Source: Elusimicrobiota bacterium (GTDB lineage Bacteria; Elusimicrobiota; Elusimicrobia; Elusimicrobiales; Elusimicrobiaceae). Taken from it: a stretch of DNA of 64,000 nt. The DNA is taken from contig JAQXJI010000006.1 in the NCBI GenBank assembly GCA_029008615.1, forward strand, positions 62,001 to 126,000, in the 5' to 3' direction. Under the pieces are notes generated by a model. That model searched no databases. It worked only from the letters and a program-made list of their open reading frames with translations, and was not told the DNA's origin. A program made the position numbers and the translations under genes. Positions 29,900-39,130 of this stretch are shown piece after piece; positions within the stretch are counted from its first letter, which is position 1, and each line of letters opens with the position of its first letter.

Positions 29900-31341
29900 A
29901 GTTCTATGCCTCTTGTTCTTAAGAAAGTCTTTATTTTGGAGCGCGCCCTTGCGGTTTTTGCGGCGTCAAGCCATTGCGGCTTTGGCTCTACGTTTTTGCG
30001 GGTTTGTATTTCTATGATGTCGCCGCTTTTAAGAGGGCTGTTCATTTTAACCATTTTCCCGTTAACAAGTGCGCCGCTGTAATGGTCGCCTATTTCCGTA
30101 TGCACCAGGTAAGCAAAATCCAAAGGGGTGGCGCGTTCGGGCAGAACTTTAACGTCGCCCTTCGGCGTAAATACGAAAATCTGGTTAAGGTTGATATCGG
30201 TCTGGAAGCTTTCCAAAAATTCTCTGGGTGCGGTTAAATCTCTCTGCCATTCTATCCATTGGCGTATCCAGTTTAGTTTTTCATCAAGGTTCGGGTCAGC
30301 TTTCGTACCCAATTTATAACGCCAATGCGCGGCGATACCGTATTCGCAGGTGCGGTGCATATCCTCGGTTCTTATTTGCACTTCAACAAGAGTACCCTCA
30401 AAAAATACCGTAGTGTGTATACTTTGGTACATATTCATTTTAGGCATAGCGATGTAATCGGTAAAACTTCCTGCCAAGGGTTTAAAATTGGCGTGAAGCG
30501 CGCCCAAAGCTCTGTAACAGTCAAGGACGGTATCCGTAATTATGCGCACGCCCAACAAATCTTGTATTTGGTCAAAGGTGGAATCCTGCTTGCGCATTTT
30601 CCTAAAAATTGAATAATAGTTTTTTACGCGGGAAAGCAGCCTGTGCGGTATTTGGTCTTTATCAAGTACGGCGTCCAAAGCGTTTTTAAAGGAAGCGAGT
30701 TTTTTATCCAAATTGGCCTTTTTTCTGTTTACGCCAGCAACTATCTGTTTAAAATCTTCCGGGAACAAATATTTAAAAGAAAGGTCTTCAAGTTCGTTTT
30801 TAATGCTGAACATACCAAGGCGCTGGGCCAAAGGCGCGTAGAGGTTTAAGGTTTCAAGGGCTTTTTCTTTCTGCCTTTTGGCCGGTAGAGCGTCAAGCGT
30901 TTTCATATTATGGGTGCGGTCGGCCAGTTTTATAAGAATAATGCGCATATCGTTTGATACGGCTATAAGCATTTTGCGCCAGTTTTCTACGGTTTCTTCG
31001 TCGGTGGAAGTGTTTTCCAAACTGTCTATTTTGGTAAGGCCGGCCACCATATTGGCTATTTCTTTATTAAAATTTACTTCAATATCTTTAACGGTGGTTT
31101 CGGTGTCTTCCACAGTGTCGTGCAAAAGCGCGGCGGAAATCGTATCTGCGTCAAGCTTGTGTTCCAAAAGGATTTTAGCCACTTCGCAGCAATGAATAAA
31201 AAACGGCTCGCCGGTAAGCCTTTTTTGGTTTTCGTGGGCCTTTTTCGCAAAGAAATAGGCCTTCTCAATCATAGCCGTATCGTGATTGGGATTATATTCC
31301 TTAAAACCCGCGATAATTTCTTCTAAATAATGATCGTCCAT
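29896..31341 (-). CDS. rel: RelA/SpoT-type (p)ppGpp synthetase/hydrolase lacking C-terminal regulatory domains
   Basis: 481 aa. The HD hydrolase domain is intact by eye (FIHCCEVAKIL, ALLHDTVEDT, LADRTHNM). The synthetase domain follows (DLLGVRIITD, GSFTDYIAMPK, YQSIHTTV, VEVQIRTEDMH). A TGS domain (IFVFTPKGDVKVLPE...) ends near residue 450, and the protein stops about 30 residues later. Usual long Rel proteins of over 700 aa continue with helical, zinc-finger and ACT domains. No frameshift explains the end, since the next gene overlaps the stop. It may therefore not respond to ribosomes in the usual way. Confidence 0.88.
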   Translation of the reverse strand: MDDHYLEEIIAGFKEYNPNHDTAMIEKAYFFAKKAHENQKRLTGEPFFIHCCEVAKILLEHKLDADTISAALLHDTVEDTETTVKDIEVNFNKEIANMVAGLTKIDSLENTSTDEETVENWRKMLIAVSNDMRIILIKLADRTHNMKTLDALPAKRQKEKALETLNLYAPLAQRLGMFSIKNELEDLSFKYLFPEDFKQIVAGVNRKKANLDKKLASFKNALDAVLDKDQIPHRLLSRVKNYYSIFRKMRKQDSTFDQIQDLLGVRIITDTVLDCYRALGALHANFKPLAGSFTDYIAMPKMNMYQSIHTTVFFEGTLVEVQIRTEDMHRTCEYGIAAHWRYKLGTKADPNLDEKLNWIRQWIEWQRDLTAPREFLESFQTDINLNQIFVFTPKGDVKVLPERATPLDFAYLVHTEIGDHYSGALVNGKMVKMNSPLKSGDIIEIQTRKNVEPKPQWLDAAKTARARSKIKTFLRTRGIEL

Positions 31342-31343
31342 AA

Positions 31344-32492
31344 TTACTCTTGCGGGAAGACTTCCTCTATTATCATTTTGGCCGCCCTTGCCGCTACGCC
31401 CGGCTCGCCGAGTTCGCTTCTGAGCTTAAGCAGCTGCGCGCGCATTTTGTTGTAAGCGTTTTCATTGCCGATAACAGAGCATACTTCCTGCGCAATCGCT
31501 TTTGCGTTTGCGTCTTTCTGTATAAATTCTTTTACAACACCTTTTTTGCTCAAAATATTGACCAAAGATATATAAGGAACTTTGATAATCATTTTGGCTA
31601 TTTGATAAGTAACCCAGCCGGTTTTATAAACCACCAGCATCGGCAGGCCCAAAAGGGCGTTTTCCAAGGTGGCGGTTCCGGAACAGGTTATTACAAAATC
31701 CATTTCGCTTCTGGCGGCGTAATCCGTTTCGCGGACGATTTCAACGCCGTCGTGACGCTGCCCCAAAAGTTCAAACAGGCGTTCGTCGCTGACTTCCGGC
31801 ACCGCAAACAAATAAGCCTTTGCGTTGGGGAAGGAGCGCCTGATTTCCTTAAAAGCCTGATAAAAAAGTTTAGTGTGTTTTTCTATTTCCCTGGGGCGGC
31901 TTCCCGGCAAAAGGCCGATTTTCCATTCTTTGGTATTGTCGCCTTTAAAGGGATTGTTTTTGGGGGCGGGTATTTTATCCAAGAGGGGATTGCCCAAAAA
32001 TACGGCGTCGCCGCCCAAATCTGTATAAATTTTCTTTTCAAAAGGGAATATCACGAACATTTTTTTGGCTAAACGCACTATGCTTCTTGCGCGATATTCG
32101 CGGCTTGCCCAAACCTGCGGGCAAACATAATAGTAAGCGGGAATGTTTCTGTGTTTGGCGATTCCCAAAACCTGATGGTTAAAGCCGTAAAAGTCGACGG
32201 TAATTACGCAGGCAGGGTTCTTTTCGTTGATGTAATTTTTAATCATATTCATCAAACGGACCCACATCGGCAGCTTTTTGAAAGGCTCCACAAAGCCGCT
32301 TGCGCCGCGCGCCACTAAATTATAAAGGAATTTATCGCTAGCCGCTTTCATTCTTTCCCCGCCGATAGCCGTTACGGTGATATCGGGGGCGAAAGCCTTA
32401 AGCTCCTTAATTAAATTGGAAGCGTGTACGTCGCCGGATATGTCCCCGGCCACAACAAGAATATTTTTGCTGTTGGGTATTATATGTGGCAT
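31344..32492 (-). CDS. lpxB: Lipid-A-disaccharide synthase
   Basis: Joins UDP-diacylglucosamine and lipid X at the inner membrane in lipid A synthesis. 382 aa; VVAGDISGDVHASNLI (family GExSGD region), GGERM, and YYVCPQVWASREYRARSI are typical, and LLPGSRPREIEKH is the conserved GSR motif of the C-terminal domain. It follows the oxidoreductase gene by 2 nt and precedes rel by 2 nt. This is direct evidence for an LPS outer membrane. Confidence 0.94.
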   Translation of the reverse strand: MPHIIPNSKNILVVAGDISGDVHASNLIKELKAFAPDITVTAIGGERMKAASDKFLYNLVARGASGFVEPFKKLPMWVRLMNMIKNYINEKNPACVITVDFYGFNHQVLGIAKHRNIPAYYYVCPQVWASREYRARSIVRLAKKMFVIFPFEKKIYTDLGGDAVFLGNPLLDKIPAPKNNPFKGDNTKEWKIGLLPGSRPREIEKHTKLFYQAFKEIRRSFPNAKAYLFAVPEVSDERLFELLGQRHDGVEIVRETDYAARSEMDFVITCSGTATLENALLGLPMLVVYKTGWVTYQIAKMIIKVPYISLVNILSKKGVVKEFIQKDANAKAIAQEVCSVIGNENAYNKMRAQLLKLRSELGEPGVAARAAKMIIEEVFPQE

Positions 32493-32494
32493 AG

Positions 32495-33559
32495 TTATTT
32501 ACCGCTTCCCCTTTTTAAATTGCCCAAGCTTTCGTCTAAAGCTATTTTGGCCGCCGTGCCGATTTCCTGCACCAAATGCATAGGGCCGTGTTTTTCTTCT
32601 TCCGTGCCTTGCGGCACATTATAGCGTTTTATTTCGTCTATGATTTTTAAAGCGATTAACAAAGCTTTGCTGCCCTTTTCTCCGCTGGGGCCTGGCGTTT
32701 TATCGTTCTTAATGCAATCTACGAAGTGTAAAATTTCGGAAGTTATGGGCATTTGTTTGTCAACTGCGGGGTAAATTACGTCTATATCGTTTAAGGATTT
32801 TATTACGGGTACTTTCTTTTTGTAAATCTTTACCCTGGCGTTCATAAAGTCTACCGAGATATAAGCGTTTTCCTGATATAAATTCATATAGCGGGAGCGT
32901 TCAAAACTGGCCCTGCTTGCCGTAACGTCGGCGGTGCAGCCGTTGGCGAATTTAAGGCGTACGTTGGCGATGTCTTCGTGCGCGGAAAACGCGCTTAAGC
33001 CCACCGCGTCTATGGATACGACGTCGGATTTAAGCATAGTAAGCAAAAGGTCGATATCGTGAATCATAAGGTCAAGCACGACGCCGATATTTGCCATTCT
33101 GGGGTCATAAGGCCCAAGGCGTTTTATGGCGATAAATTTAGGGTCTTTTATATATTTGAAAGCTTCCAATACGGCGGGGTTAAATCTTTCCACGTGGCCT
33201 ATCTGCAAAATTACGTTTTTTTCGTGCGCTTTCGCGATGAGTTCCCTCGCCTGCTCCATTGTGGAGGCTATCGGTTTTTCCATAAGGGTGTTTACTTTAT
33301 GTTCAAGGCAGTACATACCTATTTTGTGGTGCAGTTCCGTAGGGGCGGCGACTATTACCGCGTCCACCTGCGGTATTAAATCTTCATAGCGGGTATAAGC
33401 CGTGGAATTATATTCCCAGGCAAGTTTTTGCGCACGCATAGGGTCCCTGTCGCAAACGCCGACTAGTTCTATGCCGCTCATTTTGGATAATGTTCTTACG
33501 TGAAAAGTGCCTATTTTACCGGCGCCGATAACGCCGAATTTTATTTTTGTATCGCTCAT
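32495..33559 (-). CDS. Gfo/Idh/MocA-family oxidoreductase
   Basis: 354 aa. The Rossmann motif GVIGAGKIGTFHVRTL lies at residue 8 and the family EKP motif at MEKPIAS near residue 93. These enzymes use NAD(P) to oxidise or reduce sugar hydroxyls. The partner lpxB 2 nt downstream suggests a nucleotide sugar of the lipid A pathway, as with GnnA, which oxidises UDP-GlcNAc; the aminotransferase that would prove this is not in the window. A TATAAT at 33581-33586 (minus) and GAGGT precede the gene. Confidence 0.88.
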   Translation of the reverse strand: MSDTKIKFGVIGAGKIGTFHVRTLSKMSGIELVGVCDRDPMRAQKLAWEYNSTAYTRYEDLIPQVDAVIVAAPTELHHKIGMYCLEHKVNTLMEKPIASTMEQARELIAKAHEKNVILQIGHVERFNPAVLEAFKYIKDPKFIAIKRLGPYDPRMANIGVVLDLMIHDIDLLLTMLKSDVVSIDAVGLSAFSAHEDIANVRLKFANGCTADVTASRASFERSRYMNLYQENAYISVDFMNARVKIYKKKVPVIKSLNDIDVIYPAVDKQMPITSEILHFVDCIKNDKTPGPSGEKGSKALLIALKIIDEIKRYNVPQGTEEEKHGPMHLVQEIGTAAKIALDESLGNLKRGSGK

Positions 33560-33647
33560 ATAAAATACCTCGTATTTTTCATTATAGCATTTAGGGCAAG
33601 CCGACCGTAAACAATTTTGCCCGAAAACGGGGCTTATATATATTTGT

Positions 33648-33653
33648 TATAAT
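33648..33653 (+). promoter_or_regulatory. Extended -10 of ndk, possible leaderless start
   Basis: TGTTATAAT (TG at 33645-33646, TATAAT at 33648-33653) lies 7 nt before the ndk ATG at 33661. No ribosome site is present. Confidence 0.6.
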
Positions 33654-33660
33654 GAATTAT

Positions 33661-34107
33661 ATGAAAGAAAGAACTTTAATTTTAATCAAACCCGACGCCA
33701 TAAGCAAAAAACTTACGGGCGTTATTTTGGATCGTTTTTTCCATTTGGGCCTTGAAATGAAAGGCGCAAAAGTGAGAGAAATGACGGAAGAACTCGCCCG
33801 CGAGCATTATTCCAACTTAGCCGGCAAACCTTTTTTGCCGAGCGTAATTTCTTTTATGCGCGGCGATTTAAACGGCATAACCGATCACCGCATTTACGCT
33901 TTTGTTTTTGAAGGCGAAGACGCCATATCAAAAGTGCGCGCCGCTTTGGGGGCGACAGACCCCGCCAAAGCCGAACCTTGGACTATAAGGGGCGCTTTCG
34001 GCTGCTTTAAAGACGGCGTAATGCAAAACTGCGTACACGCTTCCGGCTGTAAGGAAGACGCCGAAAGGGAGATAAACCTTTGGTTTAAACCCGGGGAAGT
34101 ATTGTAA
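33661..34107 (+). CDS. ndk: Nucleoside diphosphate kinase
   Basis: Phosphorylates NDPs at the expense of ATP. The ATG at 33661 (MKERTLILIKPDA) fits the conserved family start; an in-frame ATG at 33652 overlaps the -10 box. 148 aa. The active-site region reads NCVHASGCKEDAEREI, with the phosphohistidine in VHAS where the family has HGSD, so the Ser-Asp after the His is altered. The stop shares a base with the next ATG. Confidence 0.93.
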   Translation: MKERTLILIKPDAISKKLTGVILDRFFHLGLEMKGAKVREMTEELAREHYSNLAGKPFLPSVISFMRGDLNGITDHRIYAFVFEGEDAISKVRAALGATDPAKAEPWTIRGAFGCFKDGVMQNCVHASGCKEDAEREINLWFKPGEVL

Positions 34108-34937
34108 TGCGGTTTAAAATTCCGCTTATTTGTATTGTTTTGACGCTTTTATCCTGCGCTAGTTTCGCGCAGGATAAAGCCGTTTTGCAAACCGAAGACC
34201 GTTGGAAGCTTGAAGCTTTATACAATCCTTCCGAAAACGGCAAATATGTAATACTCCTGCACGATTTGGGCAGACGCAAAGAGGATTTCCCCTCTTTCAG
34301 TAAGGCTTTATCCGGCGCCGGTTTCGGATATTTAAGCGTAGATTTAAGGGGCCACGGTCGCAGTACGAACATAAATATACAGAAAAATTTTAAAAAGACC
34401 GGCGCGGATAATGAATTTAATAAAATGAACCGCGATGTTGACGCCGCAGTCGCTTATTTAAAAGCCAAAGGCGCGTCCGAAGGCAATATTTTTATTTTGG
34501 GCGCGGGGCTTGGCGCAAACGTCGCGGCAAAATCCTTGCCCTTCCACCCAAGGATAGGCGGCGTAGTTTTGCTTACGCCTTCCCTTAAGAACAGGGACGT
34601 CCTTTCTATGAGCGGCATAAAAACTTTTAAAGGGCCTGTGTTTATAGGCGTTTCCTCTACGGACAGAAAACAATTTATGGAAGCCAGCTTTATAAGAAAC
34701 GCGGCTTATTTGGCGTCCGGCAAAGGCAAAGTAACTTTTATGACGGCTTATAATTTAAAAGGCGTCGATATGCTGGACAGATATCTTACCCAAGAAGTGC
34801 TCCAATGGCTTAAAACGCCTCAGCTGCCGGAAATCTTGCCCGATTCCGTTTCTATGGAAGAGGACTACGGCGGCGAACCCATAAACGAAGGTTCCCTGGG
34901 TATGACTATGGGCGAAGTTCTGAAATCTTTGGATTAA
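34107..34937 (+). CDS. Exported alpha/beta-hydrolase-fold protein lacking the catalytic serine
   Basis: 276 aa with an N-terminal export signal that could be a lipobox (LLSC, Cys17) or a normal cleavage site after FAQ. The core fold is clear: YVILLHDLGRR (oxyanion loop), YLSVDLRGHGRS, and the strand-loop-helix at GNIFILGAGLGANVAAKSL. That nucleophile elbow should read G-x-S-x-G but has Gly134 where Ser belongs. I see no obvious catalytic His near the C-terminus. It may be a binding protein or pseudoenzyme. It is coupled to ndk. Confidence 0.8.
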   Translation: MRFKIPLICIVLTLLSCASFAQDKAVLQTEDRWKLEALYNPSENGKYVILLHDLGRRKEDFPSFSKALSGAGFGYLSVDLRGHGRSTNINIQKNFKKTGADNEFNKMNRDVDAAVAYLKAKGASEGNIFILGAGLGANVAAKSLPFHPRIGGVVLLTPSLKNRDVLSMSGIKTFKGPVFIGVSSTDRKQFMEASFIRNAAYLASGKGKVTFMTAYNLKGVDMLDRYLTQEVLQWLKTPQLPEILPDSVSMEEDYGGEPINEGSLGMTMGEVLKSLD

Positions 34938-34940
34938 CTT

Positions 34941-35852
34941 ATGAAGAAAATTCTCCCTCCGGCGCAAAAAAAGCTTATTCCCCAAACGGAAGAGTTTAAT
35001 GCCCAAACGGTTGATTTTAGTTTTGCCGGGCCTTTAAAAATGTTCGACAAAATGCAGAGGGAGAATTTAAACGCAGTAAAAGCCGTCGCCAAAGCAAAAA
35101 AACAAATAACCGCCGCGGCCCGGCTGACGGCGCAAGCTTATCAAAACAAAAGCAAAATAATTTTTATCGGTGCGGGAACAAGCGGCAGACTTGGAGTATT
35201 GGAAGCGGCGGAATGCCCGCCCACTTTCAGTGTGGATTATGACGTTTTTACCGCGGTTATCGCGGGCGGCAAACAGGCCGTTTTCAAAGCCGCCGAAGGT
35301 GCGGAAGACGATTTTTTGCAAGGTCAAAAAGATTTCCTTAAAAAAGCCAAGAAGGGCGATATCCTTATCGCCATAGCCGCCAGCGGAAGAACGCCTTATG
35401 TCTTGGGCGCGCTTAAAGCCGCAAGAGAGAACGGACACAAAACGGTTTTTATTTCCTGCAGCGATACAGCCGATACTTCCGACGCGGATATTTTTATTTA
35501 TTTGCCTACGGGCGCGGAAGTTGTTTCCGGCTCTACAAGGCTTAAAGCCGCCACTGCCACAAAATGCGCGCTTAATATGATTACGACGATAGCGATGGCT
35601 TTAAGCGGTAAAGTCTATAAAAATTTAATGGTGGACGTAAAAGCTTCCAACGATAAACTTAGAAACAGGGCCGTGCGCCTTATAGCTAAGGGGGCCGAAA
35701 CAGAAGAATCACAAGCCTTTGCTTTGGCAAAGAAAACGGGCTATAATGTAAAGGCGGCCATAGTAATGGCGAAACTGGGCGTTAGCTTTAAAAAAGCGCA
35801 GGCTTTGCTTGCACAAGAAAAAGGTTTCTTGGATAAAGTTATCAATGAATAG
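34941..35852 (+). CDS. murQ: N-acetylmuramic acid 6-phosphate etherase
   Basis: Removes the lactyl ether from MurNAc-6-phosphate to give GlcNAc-6-phosphate. 303 aa, the family length; IFIGAGTSGRLGVLEAAECPPTF (about residue 73) is the diagnostic SIS-domain motif and ASGRTPYVLGAL lies near residue 149. It overlaps anmK by 8 nt and heads a muropeptide recycling set with anmK and nagZ. Confidence 0.95.
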   Translation: MKKILPPAQKKLIPQTEEFNAQTVDFSFAGPLKMFDKMQRENLNAVKAVAKAKKQITAAARLTAQAYQNKSKIIFIGAGTSGRLGVLEAAECPPTFSVDYDVFTAVIAGGKQAVFKAAEGAEDDFLQGQKDFLKKAKKGDILIAIAASGRTPYVLGALKAARENGHKTVFISCSDTADTSDADIFIYLPTGAEVVSGSTRLKAATATKCALNMITTIAMALSGKVYKNLMVDVKASNDKLRNRAVRLIAKGAETEESQAFALAKKTGYNVKAAIVMAKLGVSFKKAQALLAQEKGFLDKVINE

Positions 35853-36936
35853 AAAAAACGTCAAGGCTTTAGGTTTGATGAGCGGCACTTCCGCCGACGG
35901 CCTTACCTTGTGCTTTTTTGACATATCAGCAAAAAAAACGATTTGCTTCAAAAATTACCCTTATAATATTAAACTGCAAAACAAAATACTTCGCGCGAAA
36001 GATTTTACCGTTCCAGCCCTTTCCGAACTTAATTTTGAACTTGGCCGGCTTTACGCAAAAACGGCGTTAAAATTTGTCAAAGAATTTAATATCCGCAAAA
36101 AAGATATCGCCGCAATAGGTTCGCACGGGCAGACTGTTTGGCACGGGCCTCGCGCAAAGGTGCCCAATACTTTGCAAATCGGCGAAGCTTCTTTTTTGGC
36201 GGAAGCTTTTAAGGGCATTCCGGTAGTTTACAATTTCCGCCCCGCGGATATCGCCGCCGGCGGAAGCGGAGCTCCTTTGGTGCCGGTTTTCGACAAATAC
36301 ATTTGCGGCGGCAAAAAAGCAATGCTTTTAAATATAGGCGGAATATCCAATATAACGGTATGCGCCGGTAAAAAAATATACGGGTTTGATATAGGCCCGG
36401 GCAACAGCTTGAGCGACGCCGCCGTCAATATCTTGAGCAAAGGCAAAAAAACTTATGATAAAGACGGGAAAATAGCGGCTTCTTTCAAGCCCGACGTCAA
36501 AAAAGCGGAAGAGCTTTGCCGTATGTTTATAGGTTCTAAGCCGCTGGTATCTTTGGAAAGAAGCCTTCTTGCCGAGCCTTTTATAAACAAATATTTCCCC
36601 AAACTTGAACTTAAAGACGTATCCACCTTAAACTATCTTACCGCGCTTATAATTGCAAAAAGCGTAAAAAATTTTATACTTAATAAAGACGACGTTAAAA
36701 ATCTTTATCTTTGCGGCGGCGGCGTTTACAATAAAACGCTTGCGCTTAATCTGGCGGCTTTGCTGCCGGGCATTAAAATAGGAAGTACGGCCGATATCGG
36801 CCTTCATCCTTTGGCTAAAGAAGCGGCGGCTTTTGCGTATTTGGCTTGGCTTTCCTTAAACGGGAAGCCGGGGGGGTGTACGTCAGCTACGGGCGCAAAG
36901 CGCGCGGCCGTTTTAGGGTGCGTGATAAAACAATGA
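35845..36936 (+). CDS. anmK: Anhydro-N-acetylmuramic acid kinase
   Basis: Opens and phosphorylates 1,6-anhydro-MurNAc to MurNAc-6-phosphate, the substrate of MurQ. Start taken at ATG 35845, giving LGLMSGTSADGL at the N-terminus, the family's phosphate motif; 363 aa. GSHGQTVWHGP and ADIAAGGSGAPLVP are further conserved blocks. It overlaps murQ by 8 nt and nagZ by 4 nt. Confidence 0.94.
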   Translation: MNRKNVKALGLMSGTSADGLTLCFFDISAKKTICFKNYPYNIKLQNKILRAKDFTVPALSELNFELGRLYAKTALKFVKEFNIRKKDIAAIGSHGQTVWHGPRAKVPNTLQIGEASFLAEAFKGIPVVYNFRPADIAAGGSGAPLVPVFDKYICGGKKAMLLNIGGISNITVCAGKKIYGFDIGPGNSLSDAAVNILSKGKKTYDKDGKIAASFKPDVKKAEELCRMFIGSKPLVSLERSLLAEPFINKYFPKLELKDVSTLNYLTALIIAKSVKNFILNKDDVKNLYLCGGGVYNKTLALNLAALLPGIKIGSTADIGLHPLAKEAAAFAYLAWLSLNGKPGGCTSATGAKRAAVLGCVIKQ

Positions 36937-38360
36937 ATACCAATCGTTTGATACACGCCGGATTTTGGTTCGGCAAAAGCGACGTTAAAGAAGCCGTTAA
37001 ACTGGCGGAAGCGGGCGTAGGCGGTTTCTGCATTTATTTCGGTACAACCAAAGAGGTTAAAGAACTGGTTTCGCTTTTGCGCCAAGCCGCGCCCGGCAAT
37101 TTGATAATCAGCGCGGATTATGAATACGGTTTGGGCCGCTGGCATAAAGACGTGCCTTTTCTCCCATCAAATATTTCAATCGGAGCTGCCGGCAAGGAAG
37201 ATTTGTCTTATAAAAAAGGTTTGATTACGGCGCGCCAGGCAAGGGAGATTGGCGTAGACTGGGTTTTTGCGCCTAATGTGGATTTGGCCGATACCGCCGG
37301 CAATCCGATAGTAAATACGCGCTCTTTCGGCAAAGATCCCGCTTTGGTTGCGGCTATGGCGCGGGCCTTTATGCTTGGTCTGGCCGACGGCGGATGCCTT
37401 AACTGTTTAAAACATTTCCCGGGCCACGGTTCAACGCTTTCAGACAGCCACCTTTCTCTGCCTGCGGTAAACAAAAGCAAAGAGGATTTGTTTTCCGCCG
37501 AGCTTATCCCTTACGAAAAACTTTTAATGAAGGCCGACGCAATAATGATAGCGCATTTGCTTATACCCGCCCTGGACGCCGCAAACCCCGCGTCATTTTC
37601 CGCGTCGGTTATTCAAGGCCTTTTAAGGAAGGAACTGCGTTATAAAGGTTTGATAATTACTGACGCTTTGGTTATGAAGGCAACCGGCGGGCTTGACCCC
37701 GTGGACGCTTTCAAGGCGGGGGCGGACATACTTTTATGTCCCGATGATCCTTTTGCCCTTATGCCCAAACTGAAAGCGGAAATAATGAAAGACAGAAACC
37801 TTATAGACCGCGCAATAAGCGCGATAAGCGAGCAGGAAATGATGTCCGTAAAACTTAAAGCCGCCAAGGATTTTATGTGTAAAGACTGCGCCGAGGAAGC
37901 CGAAAAATTATCCGCGGAAACCGCCCGCTTCGGCGTCTGCCTTAATGGGGAGAATATAATTTTAAAACCCGGCAAAAATATCCGTTTTATGGAGCCCGAT
38001 TCCCAATCAAAAGGGGAGCGGCAATTCCCCGTTTTTTATGAAACTCTTGAAGCCGCCGGCATCAAATTAAAGCCGTACAAAGAGGGGGAACGCTGTGATA
38101 TCCTTCTTATAGCTTCCGCGGCGGATTATGCGGCTTTCAGCGGTAAAATCAATTTTACGCCGGAACAAAAAAACTTCATAAACAAAGCGGCACAGAAAGC
38201 AGGTAAGAGCGTTTTGATTTCTTTCGGCAGTCCTTTCTTAAATGAAGGCGTAAAGGTTGATTCTTTCCTTATGGCGGGGACTAAAACTTCCGCTTTCCAA
38301 AAAACTTGCGCCGAAATTCTTTTGGGCAAAGCCGAAGCCAAAGGCAAAATGCCCGTTTAA
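36933..38360 (+). CDS. nagZ: Beta-N-acetylhexosaminidase, GH3 (NagZ-type)
   Basis: Releases GlcNAc from GlcNAc-anhydroMurNAc peptides. From ATG 36933 the protein has 475 aa. The catalytic-loop motif KHFPGHGSTLSDSH near residue 165 and the nucleophile strand LIITDALVM near residue 246 are visible. After the TIM barrel (about 330 residues) there is an extra domain of about 140 residues absent from the 340-residue E. coli enzyme. No signal peptide is seen, so it acts in the cytoplasm with AnmK and MurQ. Confidence 0.92.
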   Translation: MNTNRLIHAGFWFGKSDVKEAVKLAEAGVGGFCIYFGTTKEVKELVSLLRQAAPGNLIISADYEYGLGRWHKDVPFLPSNISIGAAGKEDLSYKKGLITARQAREIGVDWVFAPNVDLADTAGNPIVNTRSFGKDPALVAAMARAFMLGLADGGCLNCLKHFPGHGSTLSDSHLSLPAVNKSKEDLFSAELIPYEKLLMKADAIMIAHLLIPALDAANPASFSASVIQGLLRKELRYKGLIITDALVMKATGGLDPVDAFKAGADILLCPDDPFALMPKLKAEIMKDRNLIDRAISAISEQEMMSVKLKAAKDFMCKDCAEEAEKLSAETARFGVCLNGENIILKPGKNIRFMEPDSQSKGERQFPVFYETLEAAGIKLKPYKEGERCDILLIASAADYAAFSGKINFTPEQKNFINKAAQKAGKSVLISFGSPFLNEGVKVDSFLMAGTKTSAFQKTCAEILLGKAEAKGKMPV

Positions 38361-38413
38361 TCCCGATTGTAATTTGCCAACAGCTGCGTCAAATTCATTG
38401 GGGTTGCGTTTTG

Positions 38414-38419
38414 TATAAT
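38414..38419 (+). promoter_or_regulatory. -10 box of the AlkD-like gene, possible leaderless start
   Basis: TATAAT ends 6 nt before the ATG at 38426; no ribosome site between. Confidence 0.55.
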
Positions 38420-38425
38420 TAGGAT

Positions 38426-39118
38426 ATGAATTTAAAAGAAATAGATTTGTTCTTAAAACAAAATTCAGATGAAAAAGCGCGTCAATTTTCCGCTTCTTTA
38501 ATCCCCGGGGCTAATTTGTTGGGAGTAAAACTGCCAGTGCTGCGTAAACTTGCGGCCGAAATCGCAAAAGGCGATTGGGAGGAGTTTTTCCTCTACGCGC
38601 CGGAAGAATATACCGAGTACGTAATGCTTAAAGGCTTTTTGCTCGGCCATATCAAAGACATCAAAACTCTTCTTAAATATCTTAAACTCTATATACCCAA
38701 GATTAATAATTGGGCCGTTTGCGACAGCCCTTTAAGCAGCCTTAAACTGATAAAAAAACATCAGGCGGAAGTCTGGCGGTTTATTCAGCCTTATGTTAAG
38801 GATAAACGCGAGTATTACGCCCGCGCGGCGGCTTGCCTGCTTATGGATTTTTTCGTTGACGAAGTTTATATAGACAGAACTTTACTCGCCCTGAGGGAAA
38901 TTAAAGCCGAGGGATATTACCGCCAAATGGCGGTGGCTTGGGCAGTAAGCGTTTGCTATGTAAAATTCCCGGAGAAGACCGAATCTTTGCTTAAAAACAA
39001 TGATTTTGACGACTTTACCCACAATAAGGCCATAAGCAAAATAAGGGATTCTTTTAGGGTAAGCAAAGAGGATAAAGAACGTCTTAAAAGCTTAAGGCGA
39101 AAGCGGCGGTCTTTTTAG
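38426..39118 (+). CDS. AlkD-like DNA alkylation repair protein
   Basis: 230 aa, all-helical HEAT-like repeats. LGVKLPVLRKLAAEIAKG near residue 32, NNWAVCDSPLSSLK (family W-D motif) near residue 92 and the DFFVDEVYIDRTL region match AlkD proteins, which excise bulky cationic alkylated bases. The Trp-Ala-Val-x-Asp arrangement contains the catalytic Asp. Start: a TATAAT lies 6 nt upstream and there is no Shine-Dalgarno sequence. Confidence 0.87.
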   Translation: MNLKEIDLFLKQNSDEKARQFSASLIPGANLLGVKLPVLRKLAAEIAKGDWEEFFLYAPEEYTEYVMLKGFLLGHIKDIKTLLKYLKLYIPKINNWAVCDSPLSSLKLIKKHQAEVWRFIQPYVKDKREYYARAAACLLMDFFVDEVYIDRTLLALREIKAEGYYRQMAVAWAVSVCYVKFPEKTESLLKNNDFDDFTHNKAISKIRDSFRVSKEDKERLKSLRRKRRSF

Positions 39119-39124
39119 TAGAAT
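39119..39124 (+). promoter_or_regulatory. -10 box of ispH, possible leaderless start
   Basis: TAGAAT ends 6 nt before the ATG at 39131 and begins directly after the upstream stop codon. Confidence 0.5.
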
Positions 39125-39130
39125 ATATGT

